64,000 nucleotides of DNA from Thermomicrobiales bacterium (GTDB lineage Bacteria; Chloroflexota; Chloroflexia; Thermomicrobiales; UBA6265), in assembly GCA_041390825.1 (NCBI GenBank), contig JAWKPF010000007.1, forward strand, positions 139,545 through 203,544, written 5' to 3'. Made by a program: the position numbers and the translations under genes. Shown here one piece after another: positions 35,846 through 45,018 of the stretch; within the stretch, counting starts at the first letter, position 1; every line of letters starts with the position of its first letter. The notes beneath the pieces are model-generated. The model worked only from the letters and a program-made list of their open reading frames with translations, made no database searches and was not told the DNA's origin.

Positions 35846-37384
35846 TCAGTCTTTGTGAATGATGATGGGCGTGCCGACGTCGGCCCAGTCCCACATGAAA
35901 GCCGCATCGTCGAGCAACACGTTGAGACAACCATGGCTCCCGGGACGTCCGATCGTCTCCGGCGTGCGCCACCACGCATAGTGGATGGCATGTCCCTCAT
36001 CGGTGAAGTACTGGGTATAGAGAACATCTTCGAGCTTGAAGAAGTGTTCCGCCCCGATGGCGCCGCTGGTCATGGTTTCGTTGGCTTTCCGCCAGGTGAT
36101 CGCGTACTCGCCTGGCGGCGTCTCCCAGCCAGCCATTCCACTGGTGGTCACGACCACGCGCACCGGATCACGATCCTCATAGAGCGTGATGAGTTGCTGT
36201 GTGAGATGCACATCGATCCATCGGCCGGTCTTGGGCGCGTTCTTCGGCAATGGGGTCGGCAAAACCGGTGCGTTCCGTCCCACATTGCGGGCGTAGATGT
36301 ATCCCTCGCCCTCCAGCTTCGCCCATTCATCCGCGCCAGAAAAGAGCTCCTCCCCCTTGACCCAATCGACGACAACAATCTGGCTGTGGTCCAGCTTCAG
36401 ATCGATCGCTTCCGATTGCGTGGTGGGGTCGGCTCGCACATTCGTGTCGCCCAGGGTAGCGCCCTGCCAAACCTTGGGGTTCCAGTCTTTGGGATCGATG
36501 GTCGGCAGCGGCGGCGGGTCCTTGAGATACTCGGACGACACCCAGCCCGAATAACCGTCCGCGTAGCCACCAACCCACGCGGCTTTGGCATCGTCGGCGA
36601 TGATGAACTCAGCTGCATCAGGCAGCAGCTGGACGATCTCGTCATTCGTGCTCGGTCCAGCGCGAAGCCTCAGTCCCTCGGGCGCGTCGATCAACCTCGT
36701 GACCCCGCCCATGGGGGGTGCGGGTGGGAACGACGGATCGCCTGATTCGACCAATGCCAGATTGACCGCTTCTCCGATACTTGCGAGCCGGACATCGTTT
36801 TCCCCGTGATCGACGAGCACCGCCCGTTGGAAAACCTGGGTGGTCTTGCCGCTCGTCTCATCGTTGTACGGTTCGCTCATCGGCATCCCGAGCACAGCGA
36901 GGTCGCCGACGTTTCCCCAATAGGAGTTGAAACGTCCGCTGACACTATGCCCGGTTTCCGGAAAATACTGACAGAAGAATGCGTCATCGGGGCACGCACT
37001 GATGCGTTCGAGCGCAGTCCTGGGCGCGTAGGATGTGATGAAATCATCTGACAGGAGCACACCGGCAACATCGCCCGGCGGTGTTCGCGACGGGTCGAGC
37101 AGCAAAGTGATCCCTTCGAAACTCTGGACGATGCCGACCCCGTCGCGAAAACCCTCTTCGGAGATCGGCTTGCCAACCGCCTTTTCGCCACCCAGGGTCG
37201 TCCACTGCGTCAGGAACGACCCGCGCAGGTTATGTCCCGTTTCGGCGAAATAGAGCCCTGAGCCGGTTTCCTGCGCTGCTGCAACACCGTGTCCCTTTCC
37301 CACTCCCGTCGCCGACAACGCGACAATCGGCGCATGCGCAAACAGGCGTCGACGCGAAATGCGGAATCGAGACAATATCGACAT
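35846..37384 (-). CDS. L,D-transpeptidase (YkuD) with LGFP-like and SH3-like modules
   Basis: A 512-residue exported enzyme. The N-terminus has a Tat-like SRRRLFAHAP motif and ends near AAAQE. Two LGFP-like modules follow: TGHNLRGSFLTQW with GKPISEE, and TGHSVSGRFNSYW with GMPMSE. Two SH3-like domains are next (GLRLRAGPSTNDEIVQLL and TNVRADPTTQSEAIDLKL). The C-terminal YkuD domain has SHGCLN with catalytic C486. It should cross-link peptidoglycan or attach proteins to it. It is convergent with the propeller gene and a clear relative of the L,D-transpeptidase at 26296. Confidence 0.9.
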   Translation of the reverse strand: MSILSRFRISRRRLFAHAPIVALSATGVGKGHGVAAAQETGSGLYFAETGHNLRGSFLTQWTTLGGEKAVGKPISEEGFRDGVGIVQSFEGITLLLDPSRTPPGDVAGVLLSDDFITSYAPRTALERISACPDDAFFCQYFPETGHSVSGRFNSYWGNVGDLAVLGMPMSEPYNDETSGKTTQVFQRAVLVDHGENDVRLASIGEAVNLALVESGDPSFPPAPPMGGVTRLIDAPEGLRLRAGPSTNDEIVQLLPDAAEFIIADDAKAAWVGGYADGYSGWVSSEYLKDPPPLPTIDPKDWNPKVWQGATLGDTNVRADPTTQSEAIDLKLDHSQIVVVDWVKGEELFSGADEWAKLEGEGYIYARNVGRNAPVLPTPLPKNAPKTGRWIDVHLTQQLITLYEDRDPVRVVVTTSGMAGWETPPGEYAITWRKANETMTSGAIGAEHFFKLEDVLYTQYFTDEGHAIHYAWWRTPETIGRPGSHGCLNVLLDDAAFMWDWADVGTPIIIHKD

Positions 37385-37551
37385 GATGTTTCCAACGCGG
37401 GAGAGCTCGGCCGCTGAGGGGACGGCAATCGGTAGACTGGGACCATTCGATACGGTCCGTCAGCGCGGACCGAACGGCAGTTCAATTGTGGCACGGTCCG
37501 CGGGTCGCGCACAGGTGCTCGGCCACAACAACGCGCACGGGAACGATCTTC

Positions 37552-37899
37552 ATGCTCGCATCGAAAAAACCGCTCGGCCGCAGTCCGAGCAATCTCCCAT
37601 TGCAACATCTGGTCGACGAAACCGATGGTTCGACGCAGCTCTACCTCGGACAGCAATGGCTACAACCGGGCGACCGCGTGCTCGATCACACGCACCCTTG
37701 CGAGGAAATCCTGCATTTCCTCTCCGGAACGGCAACCGTCCGGCTGGGGGAAGCGGTCGTCGTTGTCACTGGCGGAGACAGCGTGCATATCCCGACAGGT
37801 GTCTTGCACGGGTTCACCAACACCGGTGACGGTGAACTGCACCTTCTCGTGATCTTTCCTGCCCCGGAGTTCGCGCCGACAGAGATCCGCCGCCCATAG
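37552..37899 (+). CDS. Small cupin-domain protein
   Basis: A 115-residue single-domain cupin. Motif 1 is HTHPCEEILHFLSGTATVRLG (two His, one Glu) and motif 2 is PTGVLHGFTN (one His), together a full set of metal ligands. No further domain identifies the substrate. ATG 37552 gives a normal cupin length. An upstream in-frame start at 37486 would add an Arg/Thr-rich tail of low credibility. The 166-base gap to the divergent L,D-transpeptidase probably holds both promoters, but I cannot place them. Confidence 0.82.
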   Translation: MLASKKPLGRSPSNLPLQHLVDETDGSTQLYLGQQWLQPGDRVLDHTHPCEEILHFLSGTATVRLGEAVVVVTGGDSVHIPTGVLHGFTNTGDGELHLLVIFPAPEFAPTEIRRP

Positions 37900-37900
37900 C

Positions 37901-37935
37901 GATGCCAAACGGGTGCTGGAGCACCCGTTTGCATC
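37901..37935. terminator. Bidirectional terminator hairpin after the cupin gene
   Basis: A perfect 12-bp inverted repeat (37906-37917 with 37920-37931) is extended by 4 more pairs across a single bulge (gatgc / gcatc). It lies between two convergent genes. There is no long T-run, but stem strength and position fit a terminator for both. Confidence 0.65.
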
Positions 37936-37962
37936 AGCCACTTCTTGTCTACAGCCGCATCG

Positions 37963-38643
37963 CTATCGGCTGCGGGAAGCCAGCCGAACGTAGTACAGCA
38001 AGCTCAGCACCGAGGTCAGGAACGCGGCCACATAGGTCCAGGCGGCAGCATCGAGTACCTTGTCGACGGCCTCGGCATCGGTCCTGTCGGTCAAGCCGAG
38101 CCGGTTGAGCTCCGCCTTGGCGCGGCGTGACGCGTCGAACTCGACCGGAAGGGTCACGAGCGTGAAAATGGTGGACAAGGCGAAAAGCCCAACACCCAGC
38201 CACGACAGCCCGGAGATCCCGATGATGATCCCGAGGAAAAGGAGCAAGAATCCAAGCTGGGAACCGATACTGGCGAGCGGCACGATCGCCGAGCGGAATT
38301 TGAGCGGAGCGTACCCGACCTTTTGCTGGATCGCGTGACCGGCTTCGTGCGCCGCGACCGCCATGGCCGAAACAGAATCGACGCCATAGACCGGTTGCGA
38401 CAGTCGCAACACCTTGCTCTTGGGATCGTAGTGATCAGTGAGCGCGCCCTGCACTTGTTCGATCGGGATCGAGCCGAGTCCTTCGTCATCGAGAATGCGC
38501 CGGCTGGTCTGCGCGCCAGTCAAACCGGCGCTATTTCGCACCTGACTGTACTTCTCGAAATTGCCCTTGACCTTGGACTGCGCCCAGATCGAGAGCAGAA
38601 AACCCGGGATGATGAAGATGAAATACCACGGGTCGAGTACCAT
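37963..38643 (-). CDS. Membrane zinc metallopeptidase, YugP family (copy 1)
   Basis: A 226-residue membrane protein of the YugP-type neutral zinc peptidase family. It has an N-terminal helix (FIFIIPGFLLSIWAQ), a soluble loop with GLTGAQTSRRILDDEG, the zinc motif AAHEAGHAIQ, then three or four membrane segments and the conserved LPVEFDASRRAKAEL. Its role is not established; a part in membrane-protein quality control is a fair guess. ATG 38643 is preferred to ATG 38655 because GGAG lies 6 bases upstream and the resulting start MVLDPWYFIF matches MFFDPMYLIF of the second copy at 52483. Confidence 0.88.
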   Translation of the reverse strand: MVLDPWYFIFIIPGFLLSIWAQSKVKGNFEKYSQVRNSAGLTGAQTSRRILDDEGLGSIPIEQVQGALTDHYDPKSKVLRLSQPVYGVDSVSAMAVAAHEAGHAIQQKVGYAPLKFRSAIVPLASIGSQLGFLLLFLGIIIGISGLSWLGVGLFALSTIFTLVTLPVEFDASRRAKAELNRLGLTDRTDAEAVDKVLDAAAWTYVAAFLTSVLSLLYYVRLASRSR

Positions 38644-38720
38644 GCCTGGCTCCATTCGAACATCGAGCTGCTGCGCTTCCGCCAGCGCACATACCGAAAT
38701 CCTACCTGTTCTGTTGCAAA

Positions 38721-39848
38721 ATGAGCAGGTCTCGCCGTCGTGAATGCGACGGCAGCAACGCGAACTTGGCCTTTACACGGATCGTCGACGTGACCGCAAC
38801 TCCAACCGATTTCGATTTCAGCGTGCTCGACGCGTTGTTCGAGCCGATCATGCAGCGCGCCGTCGCGCAGATTGGGCAAACGTCGACGACACTCGAACAG
38901 ATCGCCGAATACCACATGGGGTGGCGCAATTCCGACTTTTCCCCTGTGACGGGAGCACGTCCGAACGCCGGAAAACGCATTCGTCCTCGTCTGGCGATGT
39001 TGGTGACGTCCGCGCTCGGGTCAGACCCCGGGTTGGCGGCGCCGGTGGCAGCAGCGATCGAGCTGCTTCACAACTTCACGCTAGTGCACGATGACATCCA
39101 GGATCGCAGTCATCTCCGTCGGCATCGGCCAACGGTTTGGTCACTCTGGGGTGAGGCGCAGGCGATCAACGCGGGAGACGCCCTTTTTGCGTCGAGCCAT
39201 CTGGCTTTGTATGAGATTTCGAGCAGGCCGGAGACCGCCGGGTTGTTGGCGCCTGTGGCGACCGCCTTCGACCGCACCACGCTGGCAATCGTCGGTGGCC
39301 AGACGATGGATATCGAGAACGAAGGTGACGCCAGCGTGCAGCTCGATCGCTACTTGCAAACGATCGCCGGCAAGACATCCGCTATCGTCGAGTTCTCGGC
39401 CTGGGCGGGCGGACTGGTGGCCGGCGCGACGGAGCAGCAAGCTACCGACCTGGCGGCATTCGGGCTGGCGACCGGACTGGCCTTTCAGATTCGCGATGAC
39501 GTGCTCGGCATCTGGGGCACCGCGGAGGAGACCGGAAAGACCCCAGCTGACGACATCCGCCGTCAAAAGCAAACCCCTCCACTCATCGAGCTGCGGCAAG
39601 TGGCAAGCGAGGCCGAACGGGCTGAACTCGATCACTGGCGCGCGGAAGCGCCCAACTCGGAAGAGGCGGTTGCGGCGATACTGCGTTTGCTCGACCGCTA
39701 CGATATGCGCGCATTCGCCGATGCGTTGGTGCGCGCCTATCACGACGACGCAGCAGCGGCGCTCGGTCGAGTCGTCTCGCGCGATGCCAACGATGCGTCG
39801 CGCCAGCTGTATGCGTTGCTCGACGGACTCGAGCATCGTTCCAGCTGA
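38721..39848 (+). CDS. Polyprenyl synthetase (E-type isoprenyl diphosphate synthase)
   Basis: Elongates allylic diphosphates with isopentenyl diphosphate. It has GKRIRPRLAMLV, the first aspartate-rich motif LVHDDIQD, GQTMDIEN, GKTSAIVEFS, and a second motif QIRDDVLGIWG. In that motif the last Asp of the usual DDxxD is Gly, as in some heptaprenyl/GGPP-type synthases. The length of 375 is at the upper end, partly from an N-terminal tail of about 30 residues. ATG 38721 has no clear ribosome site; GTG 38790 is an alternative. Chain length cannot be predicted safely. It could supply the C50 chains used by the UbiA enzyme at 30713. Confidence 0.85.
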   Translation: MSRSRRRECDGSNANLAFTRIVDVTATPTDFDFSVLDALFEPIMQRAVAQIGQTSTTLEQIAEYHMGWRNSDFSPVTGARPNAGKRIRPRLAMLVTSALGSDPGLAAPVAAAIELLHNFTLVHDDIQDRSHLRRHRPTVWSLWGEAQAINAGDALFASSHLALYEISSRPETAGLLAPVATAFDRTTLAIVGGQTMDIENEGDASVQLDRYLQTIAGKTSAIVEFSAWAGGLVAGATEQQATDLAAFGLATGLAFQIRDDVLGIWGTAEETGKTPADDIRRQKQTPPLIELRQVASEAERAELDHWRAEAPNSEEAVAAILRLLDRYDMRAFADALVRAYHDDAAAALGRVVSRDANDASRQLYALLDGLEHRSS

Positions 39849-39870
39849 CCTGCGAACAAGGAGGACAAGG

Positions 39871-40446
39871 TTGTCACCTGACTATTCGGCTCTTCAGGAC
39901 ACGCTCGACCGCGGCAACATGTTGCGCGAAGGGCATTTTGTTTTTCGTTCGGGAGTCCACGCCACCGCGCTCATCGACCGGGATTTGCTTCTTGCCGACC
40001 CCGGAACGGCCAGCCGGTTTGGATACACGATCGCCAAGGCGTTCTTCACCGAGCATGTCGATACCGTCGCCACACCCTCCATCTGGGGTGCAGGTCTGTC
40101 GCAATGGGTCGGGTATTTTCTCGAGCCGAAAGCGAACGTCGTCGACGCGACACTGGTCGGCAACGACCTGCTCATCGCAGAGAAGCTGATTCCCTTCATC
40201 GAAAACAAGCGGGTACTGCTCGCGGACAACATGGTGCTCAGCGGCAAGACCATGACCCGGTTTCTGCATCTGATTCAGGAACTCAACGGTGTGCCGGTCG
40301 GCATTGCAACGATCTGGAGCGCGGGACAATCGGAGATTGCCGGTCTGCCGGTCACAAGCTTGCTCAATGCAATCTATCCGTCGTACCTGCCTGATGCGTG
40401 CCCTGCCTGCGCCGAACAACTCGAGCTCCAGTCGGTCGACTACTGA
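39871..40446 (+). CDS. Phosphoribosyltransferase-like protein (orotate PRTase fold)
   Basis: A 191-residue type I PRTase-fold protein. The PRPP loop normally reads VLLVDDVxTTGGT. Here it is VLLADNMVLSGKTMTRFL, so one acidic residue and the glycine pair differ and activity may be altered. The C-terminus has a CPAC pair. TTG 39871 is chosen because AAGGAGG lies 5-6 bases upstream; the frame stays open much further up, but through the polyprenyl synthase gene. Its end overlaps the convergent aminotransferase by 7 bases. A PRTase-like regulator or salvage enzyme is possible. Confidence 0.75.
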   Translation: MSPDYSALQDTLDRGNMLREGHFVFRSGVHATALIDRDLLLADPGTASRFGYTIAKAFFTEHVDTVATPSIWGAGLSQWVGYFLEPKANVVDATLVGNDLLIAEKLIPFIENKRVLLADNMVLSGKTMTRFLHLIQELNGVPVGIATIWSAGQSEIAGLPVTSLLNAIYPSYLPDACPACAEQLELQSVDY

Positions 40447-41600
40447 TCCTTCAGGACGTCACGAAGTTCGGCAAGCAGCCGATCGGCATCCCCATCGGTG
40501 TTCCAGAAATGGCATGCCACCCGTACGCCGAGATTGCGCCGGCCGACATAGACCTTTCGCGATCTGAGCTCATGCACGATACGCTGGTCTCGCTCCGCCG
40601 ATCCTGTTGTGAACGCCAGGATTTGGGAACGATGGGCGGCATCGAGATCGGACATGATCTCGACCGGAAGCGATGACAGGCCATCCAACACGTGGGTTGC
40701 CACGCTCGTCGCTTGGCGCGACGCCGCATCGATGCCAATCTCTTCCACGATCCCCAGCGAGGTCGCGACCGCCGCCGCTCCTGTCCAGTTTGGGCCGCCG
40801 CTTTCGTAGCGGCGCGCATCCGGATGCCAATCGAGCGCGAAATCGAGCGATTCGAATCCACCAGTCACGCTCTGACGACCGGGCATAGTGGGCGCGATGC
40901 GCTCCATCGCCCGTTCTGAGACATACAGGACCGCGATTCCGTGAAAGGCCATCATCCACTTGTAGCCATGCGCTGCGACAACATCGGCATTCCAGCCGGG
41001 CGCATCGACCGGCATGACTCCCAACGACTGGGTCGCATCCACCACCAACATGACGTTGCGAGACGCACAGAGGTCTCCAAGCGCGTACATCTCGTGCCGA
41101 AAGCCGTTCAGGAACTCGACATGGCTTACGGCCACCACCTTCGTTCGGTCGGTGATTGCTGCCTCGATCGAGGATAGCGGGGTGGAAGGACCTGCCTTTT
41201 TCGCCCAAACGAGCTCGACTCCGCGCGATCGGAGATTCATCCAGGGATAGACCAGGCTGGAGAACTCCATCTCGGGAATGACGACCTGATCTCCCGGCGA
41301 CAAGAAGAGCCCGTTGGCCACGACGGCCATTGCTTCTCCCAGGTTCGTTTGTAGTGCCACTTGCCTGGCCGGAACCTTCATCAACCGTCCCACACGTTCC
41401 TTGGCGAGCTGCCCAAGCCGTTCGCGCGTGCCATCCTCCAGCGATGGGTTTTGCAGCGTATCGATCCGCTGCCGCAGGACAGAGGCAGTTCGGTTCGGCA
41501 TGGGTGAAACGGCGGCATGATCGAGATAGGCCCACTCCGGCACGATCGGGAACTCGGTTCGTCGCAACTGTTCGATGTCGAATCCAGGCTCAGCTACCAT
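40440..41600 (-). CDS. Class V aminotransferase (cysteine desulfurase/isopenicillin epimerase-like)
   Basis: PLP enzyme of 386 residues. The PLP lysine lies in AHGYKWMMAFHG, after the cofactor aspartate in VVDATQSLGVMPVD. The start WAYLDHAAVSPMP and the C-terminal SRKVYVGRRNLGVRVACHFWNTDGDADRLL are typical of the NifS-like isopenicillin-N epimerase subgroup. The catalytic Cys loop of true cysteine desulfurases is not evident, so sulfur transfer is less likely. ATG 41600 is used because GGAGG lies 10 bases upstream. Confidence 0.87.
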   Translation of the reverse strand: MVAEPGFDIEQLRRTEFPIVPEWAYLDHAAVSPMPNRTASVLRQRIDTLQNPSLEDGTRERLGQLAKERVGRLMKVPARQVALQTNLGEAMAVVANGLFLSPGDQVVIPEMEFSSLVYPWMNLRSRGVELVWAKKAGPSTPLSSIEAAITDRTKVVAVSHVEFLNGFRHEMYALGDLCASRNVMLVVDATQSLGVMPVDAPGWNADVVAAHGYKWMMAFHGIAVLYVSERAMERIAPTMPGRQSVTGGFESLDFALDWHPDARRYESGGPNWTGAAAVATSLGIVEEIGIDAASRQATSVATHVLDGLSSLPVEIMSDLDAAHRSQILAFTTGSAERDQRIVHELRSRKVYVGRRNLGVRVACHFWNTDGDADRLLAELRDVLKDQ

Positions 41601-41626
41601 TGGCTTTCTGCCTCCGTTGTTAGCAA

Positions 41627-42367
41627 GTGAAACCACGCATGCATCGAAGTCGCCGCCGGGCCGATTCCGAAACCGAGCAACAGCCAGGAACCATCGTACC
41701 GGGAACAGTCACGTCGATCGAAGCGCAGAAGCACTCGGCCACGCGCTATAGCATCTTCCTCGATGGCGCGTTCGCCTTTGGAATCGGACGCGACCTGCTG
41801 ATCGAGTCAGGGATCGCCAAAGGCGAATTCCTCGGTCAGGACCGACTCGATGCCATTTTGGCTCAGGATGCGATCGATCGCGCGGTCACTACCGCGATGC
41901 GGGCACTCGAACAGCGCATGCAAACTGGCAAGGAACTGCGCACCAGGCTACTGCGCAAGGGGTTCGATCCAGCCGCAATCGACGCGGCACTGGAAAGGCT
42001 CGCCAAGTACGGGTATCTGAACGATGAGCGGTTCGCCGAGCTCTGGATCGAGAACCGTCTTGCTCATCGCCCCCGGAGCAAGCGGATGCTGGAGCAGGAG
42101 CTGCGCCAGAAGGGGGTCGATCGCGAGATCGTGCAAGAGACTGTGGCGAGCAGCGAGATCGACGACCGCGCCGCTGCGCTCGATCTGGCGACCAGGCGTC
42201 TCAAGAGCGTGCAGGGCCTTCCACCACAAGAACAGCGGAAAAAGCTCACCGGGATCCTGGCACGGCGCGGATTCGACTACGGCGCCATCCGAGCCGCCCT
42301 CGAGGCCGTTCTGGGCGAACCGTCAGACGAGCTCGACATGGGAGATTCGGAGGACGGCGTGGTATGA
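41627..42367 (+). CDS. recX: Regulatory protein RecX
   Basis: Small helical-repeat protein that binds and modulates RecA filaments. The family features are the N-terminal beta segment RYSIFLDGAFAFGIGRDLL, then three-helix units with LRKGFDPAAIDAALERLAKYGYLNDERFAELWIENR and LEQELRQKGVDREIVQETV. The length of 246 fits. GTG 41627 or ATG 41639 could be the start. It is divergent from the aminotransferase with only 26 bases between starts. recA is not in the window. Confidence 0.9.
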   Translation: MKPRMHRSRRRADSETEQQPGTIVPGTVTSIEAQKHSATRYSIFLDGAFAFGIGRDLLIESGIAKGEFLGQDRLDAILAQDAIDRAVTTAMRALEQRMQTGKELRTRLLRKGFDPAAIDAALERLAKYGYLNDERFAELWIENRLAHRPRSKRMLEQELRQKGVDREIVQETVASSEIDDRAAALDLATRRLKSVQGLPPQEQRKKLTGILARRGFDYGAIRAALEAVLGEPSDELDMGDSEDGVV

Positions 42368-42506
42368 TGAAAGAGGCCGCGAAAGCCGTCCGAGACGGTT
42401 CGTAGTCGACCCCATCTGAACAATTTACGTGCGCTCGCGCCCTCGTCCACGGACTTGGGCCGGTTTGCGTTTTTTGGCGCGCAAGCGTCCAGATTGGTGA
42501 GTCCCG

Positions 42507-43163
42507 TTGGCGGAATTCAAATGGTTCGGTCACAACTGCTTCCGAATCAAGTCGCGCGAAGCGACCATCATTACCGACCCAGTCGATCGGTCAACCGGAT
42601 TCGCCGTGGCCAAGCAGAACGCGAACATCGTCTCGATCTCTCGAAGCGATTCTGTGAATGCGAACCTGGGTCTGGTCCGGCCTGACTTCCAGGTGGTCGA
42701 CGGCCCGGGCGAGTACGAGATGGACGATGTTTTCATCACCGGTGTGCGCACGTTCATCGACGATGCGCATACCGAGCGGAAGCAATTCAACACGGCCTAT
42801 CTTTTCGAAATGGACGGTTTCGTCATCTGCCATTTGGGCGATCTCGGAAAGGTTCCCAACTCGGATCAAACCGAACAGCTTGCTCAGGCGGACATTCTGT
42901 TATTGGCTGTCGGCGGGGCGAACGGATTGACCCAGGAGCAGGCCGCGGAGGTCGTTTCCCTGCTGGAACCCAAGGTCCTCATCCCCATGCAGTACCGGAC
43001 CGAGATCGGCGATCAGGGCTTGCTTCCAGTCGAGAGCTTCGCCAAGCTGGTAGGTGTCGAACTGCCAGAACCGCTCGACAAGTACTCTCCGCGCCAGGCT
43101 GATCTCAACGAAGCGATGGAGATCGTGCTGCTCAATCCAGACAGCGAGGCGGCAAAGCGATGA
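42507..43163 (+). CDS. MBL-fold metallo-hydrolase-like protein
   Basis: A 218-residue protein of the beta-lactamase-fold UlaG/YddR-like group. The start FKWFGHNCFRIKSREATIITDP matches the family, and so do the later GFVICHLGDLG and LIPMQYRTE segments. The HxHxDH metal motif is not intact: the expected place reads ANIVSISRSDSVN. It may therefore bind metal poorly. TTG 42507 is used because GGTGAG lies 5 bases upstream. The 139-base gap before it holds only a short CCGTC/GACGG stem (42386-42398) that I can see. Confidence 0.82.
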   Translation: MAEFKWFGHNCFRIKSREATIITDPVDRSTGFAVAKQNANIVSISRSDSVNANLGLVRPDFQVVDGPGEYEMDDVFITGVRTFIDDAHTERKQFNTAYLFEMDGFVICHLGDLGKVPNSDQTEQLAQADILLLAVGGANGLTQEQAAEVVSLLEPKVLIPMQYRTEIGDQGLLPVESFAKLVGVELPEPLDKYSPRQADLNEAMEIVLLNPDSEAAKR

Positions 43164-43336
43164 CCTGCAGCAGATCACTGCATCAGAACGTCGAAATCCC
43201 GGTCCTGCAATCGACCAGGAGTTGGAATCGCAACCTTGTGAGGCGACGCACCCGCGGCGCCTCTCTCACTTCTCGGGTAGCGCAGCACCCAGTTCTCGAA
43301 CCCGTCGGTTTCAGTTTGCAGGAGAAGGGGTAGATC

Positions 43337-45013
43337 ATGCCCAAGTACATCTTCATCACCGGCGGAGTCGTGTCATCGGTCGGCAAGGGAATCACCACTG
43401 CCTCCCTCGGCCGGCTGATCAAGAGCCGGGGCGTTCGGGTTTCTGTGATGAAGCTCGACCCCTACCTGAATGTCGACCCGGGCACGATGTCGCCCTATCA
43501 ACACGGTGAAGTGTTCGTCACGGATGACGGCGCGGAGACCGATCTCGACCTCGGGCACTACGAGCGCTTTATCGACGAGAACCTTTCACGCGCATCGAAC
43601 GTGACCACCGGCCAGGTCTACTCCGCGGTGATCGCCAAAGAGCGTCGCGGTGACTACCTCGGCGGGACCATCCAGGTCATCCCGCACATCACAAATGAGA
43701 TCAAGGACCGAATTCGCCTGGCAACCGCGCAACACAACTCCGATGTCGTCATCATCGAAGTCGGCGGCACCGTGGGCGATATCGAAGGTCAGGCGTATCT
43801 CGAAGCCATTCGGCAGATGCGGCGCGAGGTCGGCCGCAACAACGTCTTGTTCATCCATGTCACGTTGCTCCCTGCGCTGGGCGCGACGGGAGAATTGAAG
43901 ACCAAGCCGACTCAGCAAAGCGTGCGTGAATTGCGCTCCGCTGGTATCCAGCCGGATGTCATCGTGTGCCGTTCCGACAATGAGATTCCCGACGACGTCA
44001 AAGAGAAGATCGCGCTCTTCTGCGATGTCGATCGGGATGCGGTCATCCCGATGCCCACCGCTTCGACGATTTATGAAGTGCCCCTTCTCTTGCAGGAAAG
44101 CGGCGTGGACGTGCTGATCGACCAGCGCCTGAACCTGCAGAGCCATGAACCCGAATTGGACGATTGGCGCGAGATGGTGGAGCGGCTGAAGAACCCGGAA
44201 CAAGGCGTCCGCATCGCCATCGTCGGCAAGTACGTCGAGCTGCACGACGCCTACATGAGCGTTACCGAATCGTTGACCCTCGCGGGTCTCGCATTCGACG
44301 CGAAACCGGAGTTCGTCTGGGTCAACGCGGAAACGATGTCGGCCGAAGAAATGGTGAACGTGTTCAAGACCGTCCAGGGAATCGTGGTTCCCGGCGGATT
44401 TGGTCCGAGAGGAACCGAGGGAAAGATCGTCGCCGCGCAATACTGCCGCGAGACGGGCACTCCCTATCTGGGGCTCTGTTACGGACTCCACATGGCGGTC
44501 ATCGAGGTCGCCCGCAATGCGTGCGGTCTGGTCGACGCCAATTCCTCCGAGATCGATCCGGAGACGCCGCATCCGGTGATCGGGCTCATGCCGGGTCAGC
44601 ATGGCGTCGAGATGGGTGGCACGATGCGGCTCGGACTTTGGCCCTGCAAGCTCGTGCCCGGTTCCAGGGCCGCGGCTGCCTACGGAACCGAACTGATCGA
44701 GGAGCGCCACCGGCATCGGTTCGAGGTGAACAACGACTATCTGCCGGTGCTGGCCGAGCAGGGACTCGTCGCGTCCGGAGTCTCACCGGACGGCAAACTG
44801 GTCGAGATCATGGAACTGGACGGTCATCCATTCTTCGTGGGAGTGCAGTTCCATCCGGAGTTCAAGAGCCGGCCGAATGCGCCACATCCGCTCTTTCGGG
44901 AGTTCCTGCGAGCCTCGCTCGACGTGCTGCCGGAAGGAAGCCAGCGAACGCTTCCCTTCCCGAACGGGGTGGCCAAAGCGACCGAGCCAGCGTTGGCGGG
45001 CGCGAACGAATAG
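43337..45013 (+). CDS. pyrG: CTP synthase
   Basis: Makes CTP from UTP with glutamine as nitrogen donor. The amidoligase domain (residues 1-265) starts KYIFITGGVVSSVGKGITTASLG. The class I glutamine amidotransferase domain (about 290-540) has the nucleophile C381 in LGLCYGLHMA and the HFEVN-like RHRFEVNNDY, with a late HPEF. The length of 558 is typical. A strong AGGAG site precedes ATG 43337. It is convergent with purE, with 5 bases between stops. Confidence 0.97.
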   Translation: MPKYIFITGGVVSSVGKGITTASLGRLIKSRGVRVSVMKLDPYLNVDPGTMSPYQHGEVFVTDDGAETDLDLGHYERFIDENLSRASNVTTGQVYSAVIAKERRGDYLGGTIQVIPHITNEIKDRIRLATAQHNSDVVIIEVGGTVGDIEGQAYLEAIRQMRREVGRNNVLFIHVTLLPALGATGELKTKPTQQSVRELRSAGIQPDVIVCRSDNEIPDDVKEKIALFCDVDRDAVIPMPTASTIYEVPLLLQESGVDVLIDQRLNLQSHEPELDDWREMVERLKNPEQGVRIAIVGKYVELHDAYMSVTESLTLAGLAFDAKPEFVWVNAETMSAEEMVNVFKTVQGIVVPGGFGPRGTEGKIVAAQYCRETGTPYLGLCYGLHMAVIEVARNACGLVDANSSEIDPETPHPVIGLMPGQHGVEMGGTMRLGLWPCKLVPGSRAAAAYGTELIEERHRHRFEVNNDYLPVLAEQGLVASGVSPDGKLVEIMELDGHPFFVGVQFHPEFKSRPNAPHPLFREFLRASLDVLPEGSQRTLPFPNGVAKATEPALAGANE

Positions 45014-45018
45014 ACGCC

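Noticed and set aside
43586..44716. Minus-strand frame of 376 codons
   Set aside because: Antisense to pyrG, rich in Asp/His/Arg, with no family resemblance.
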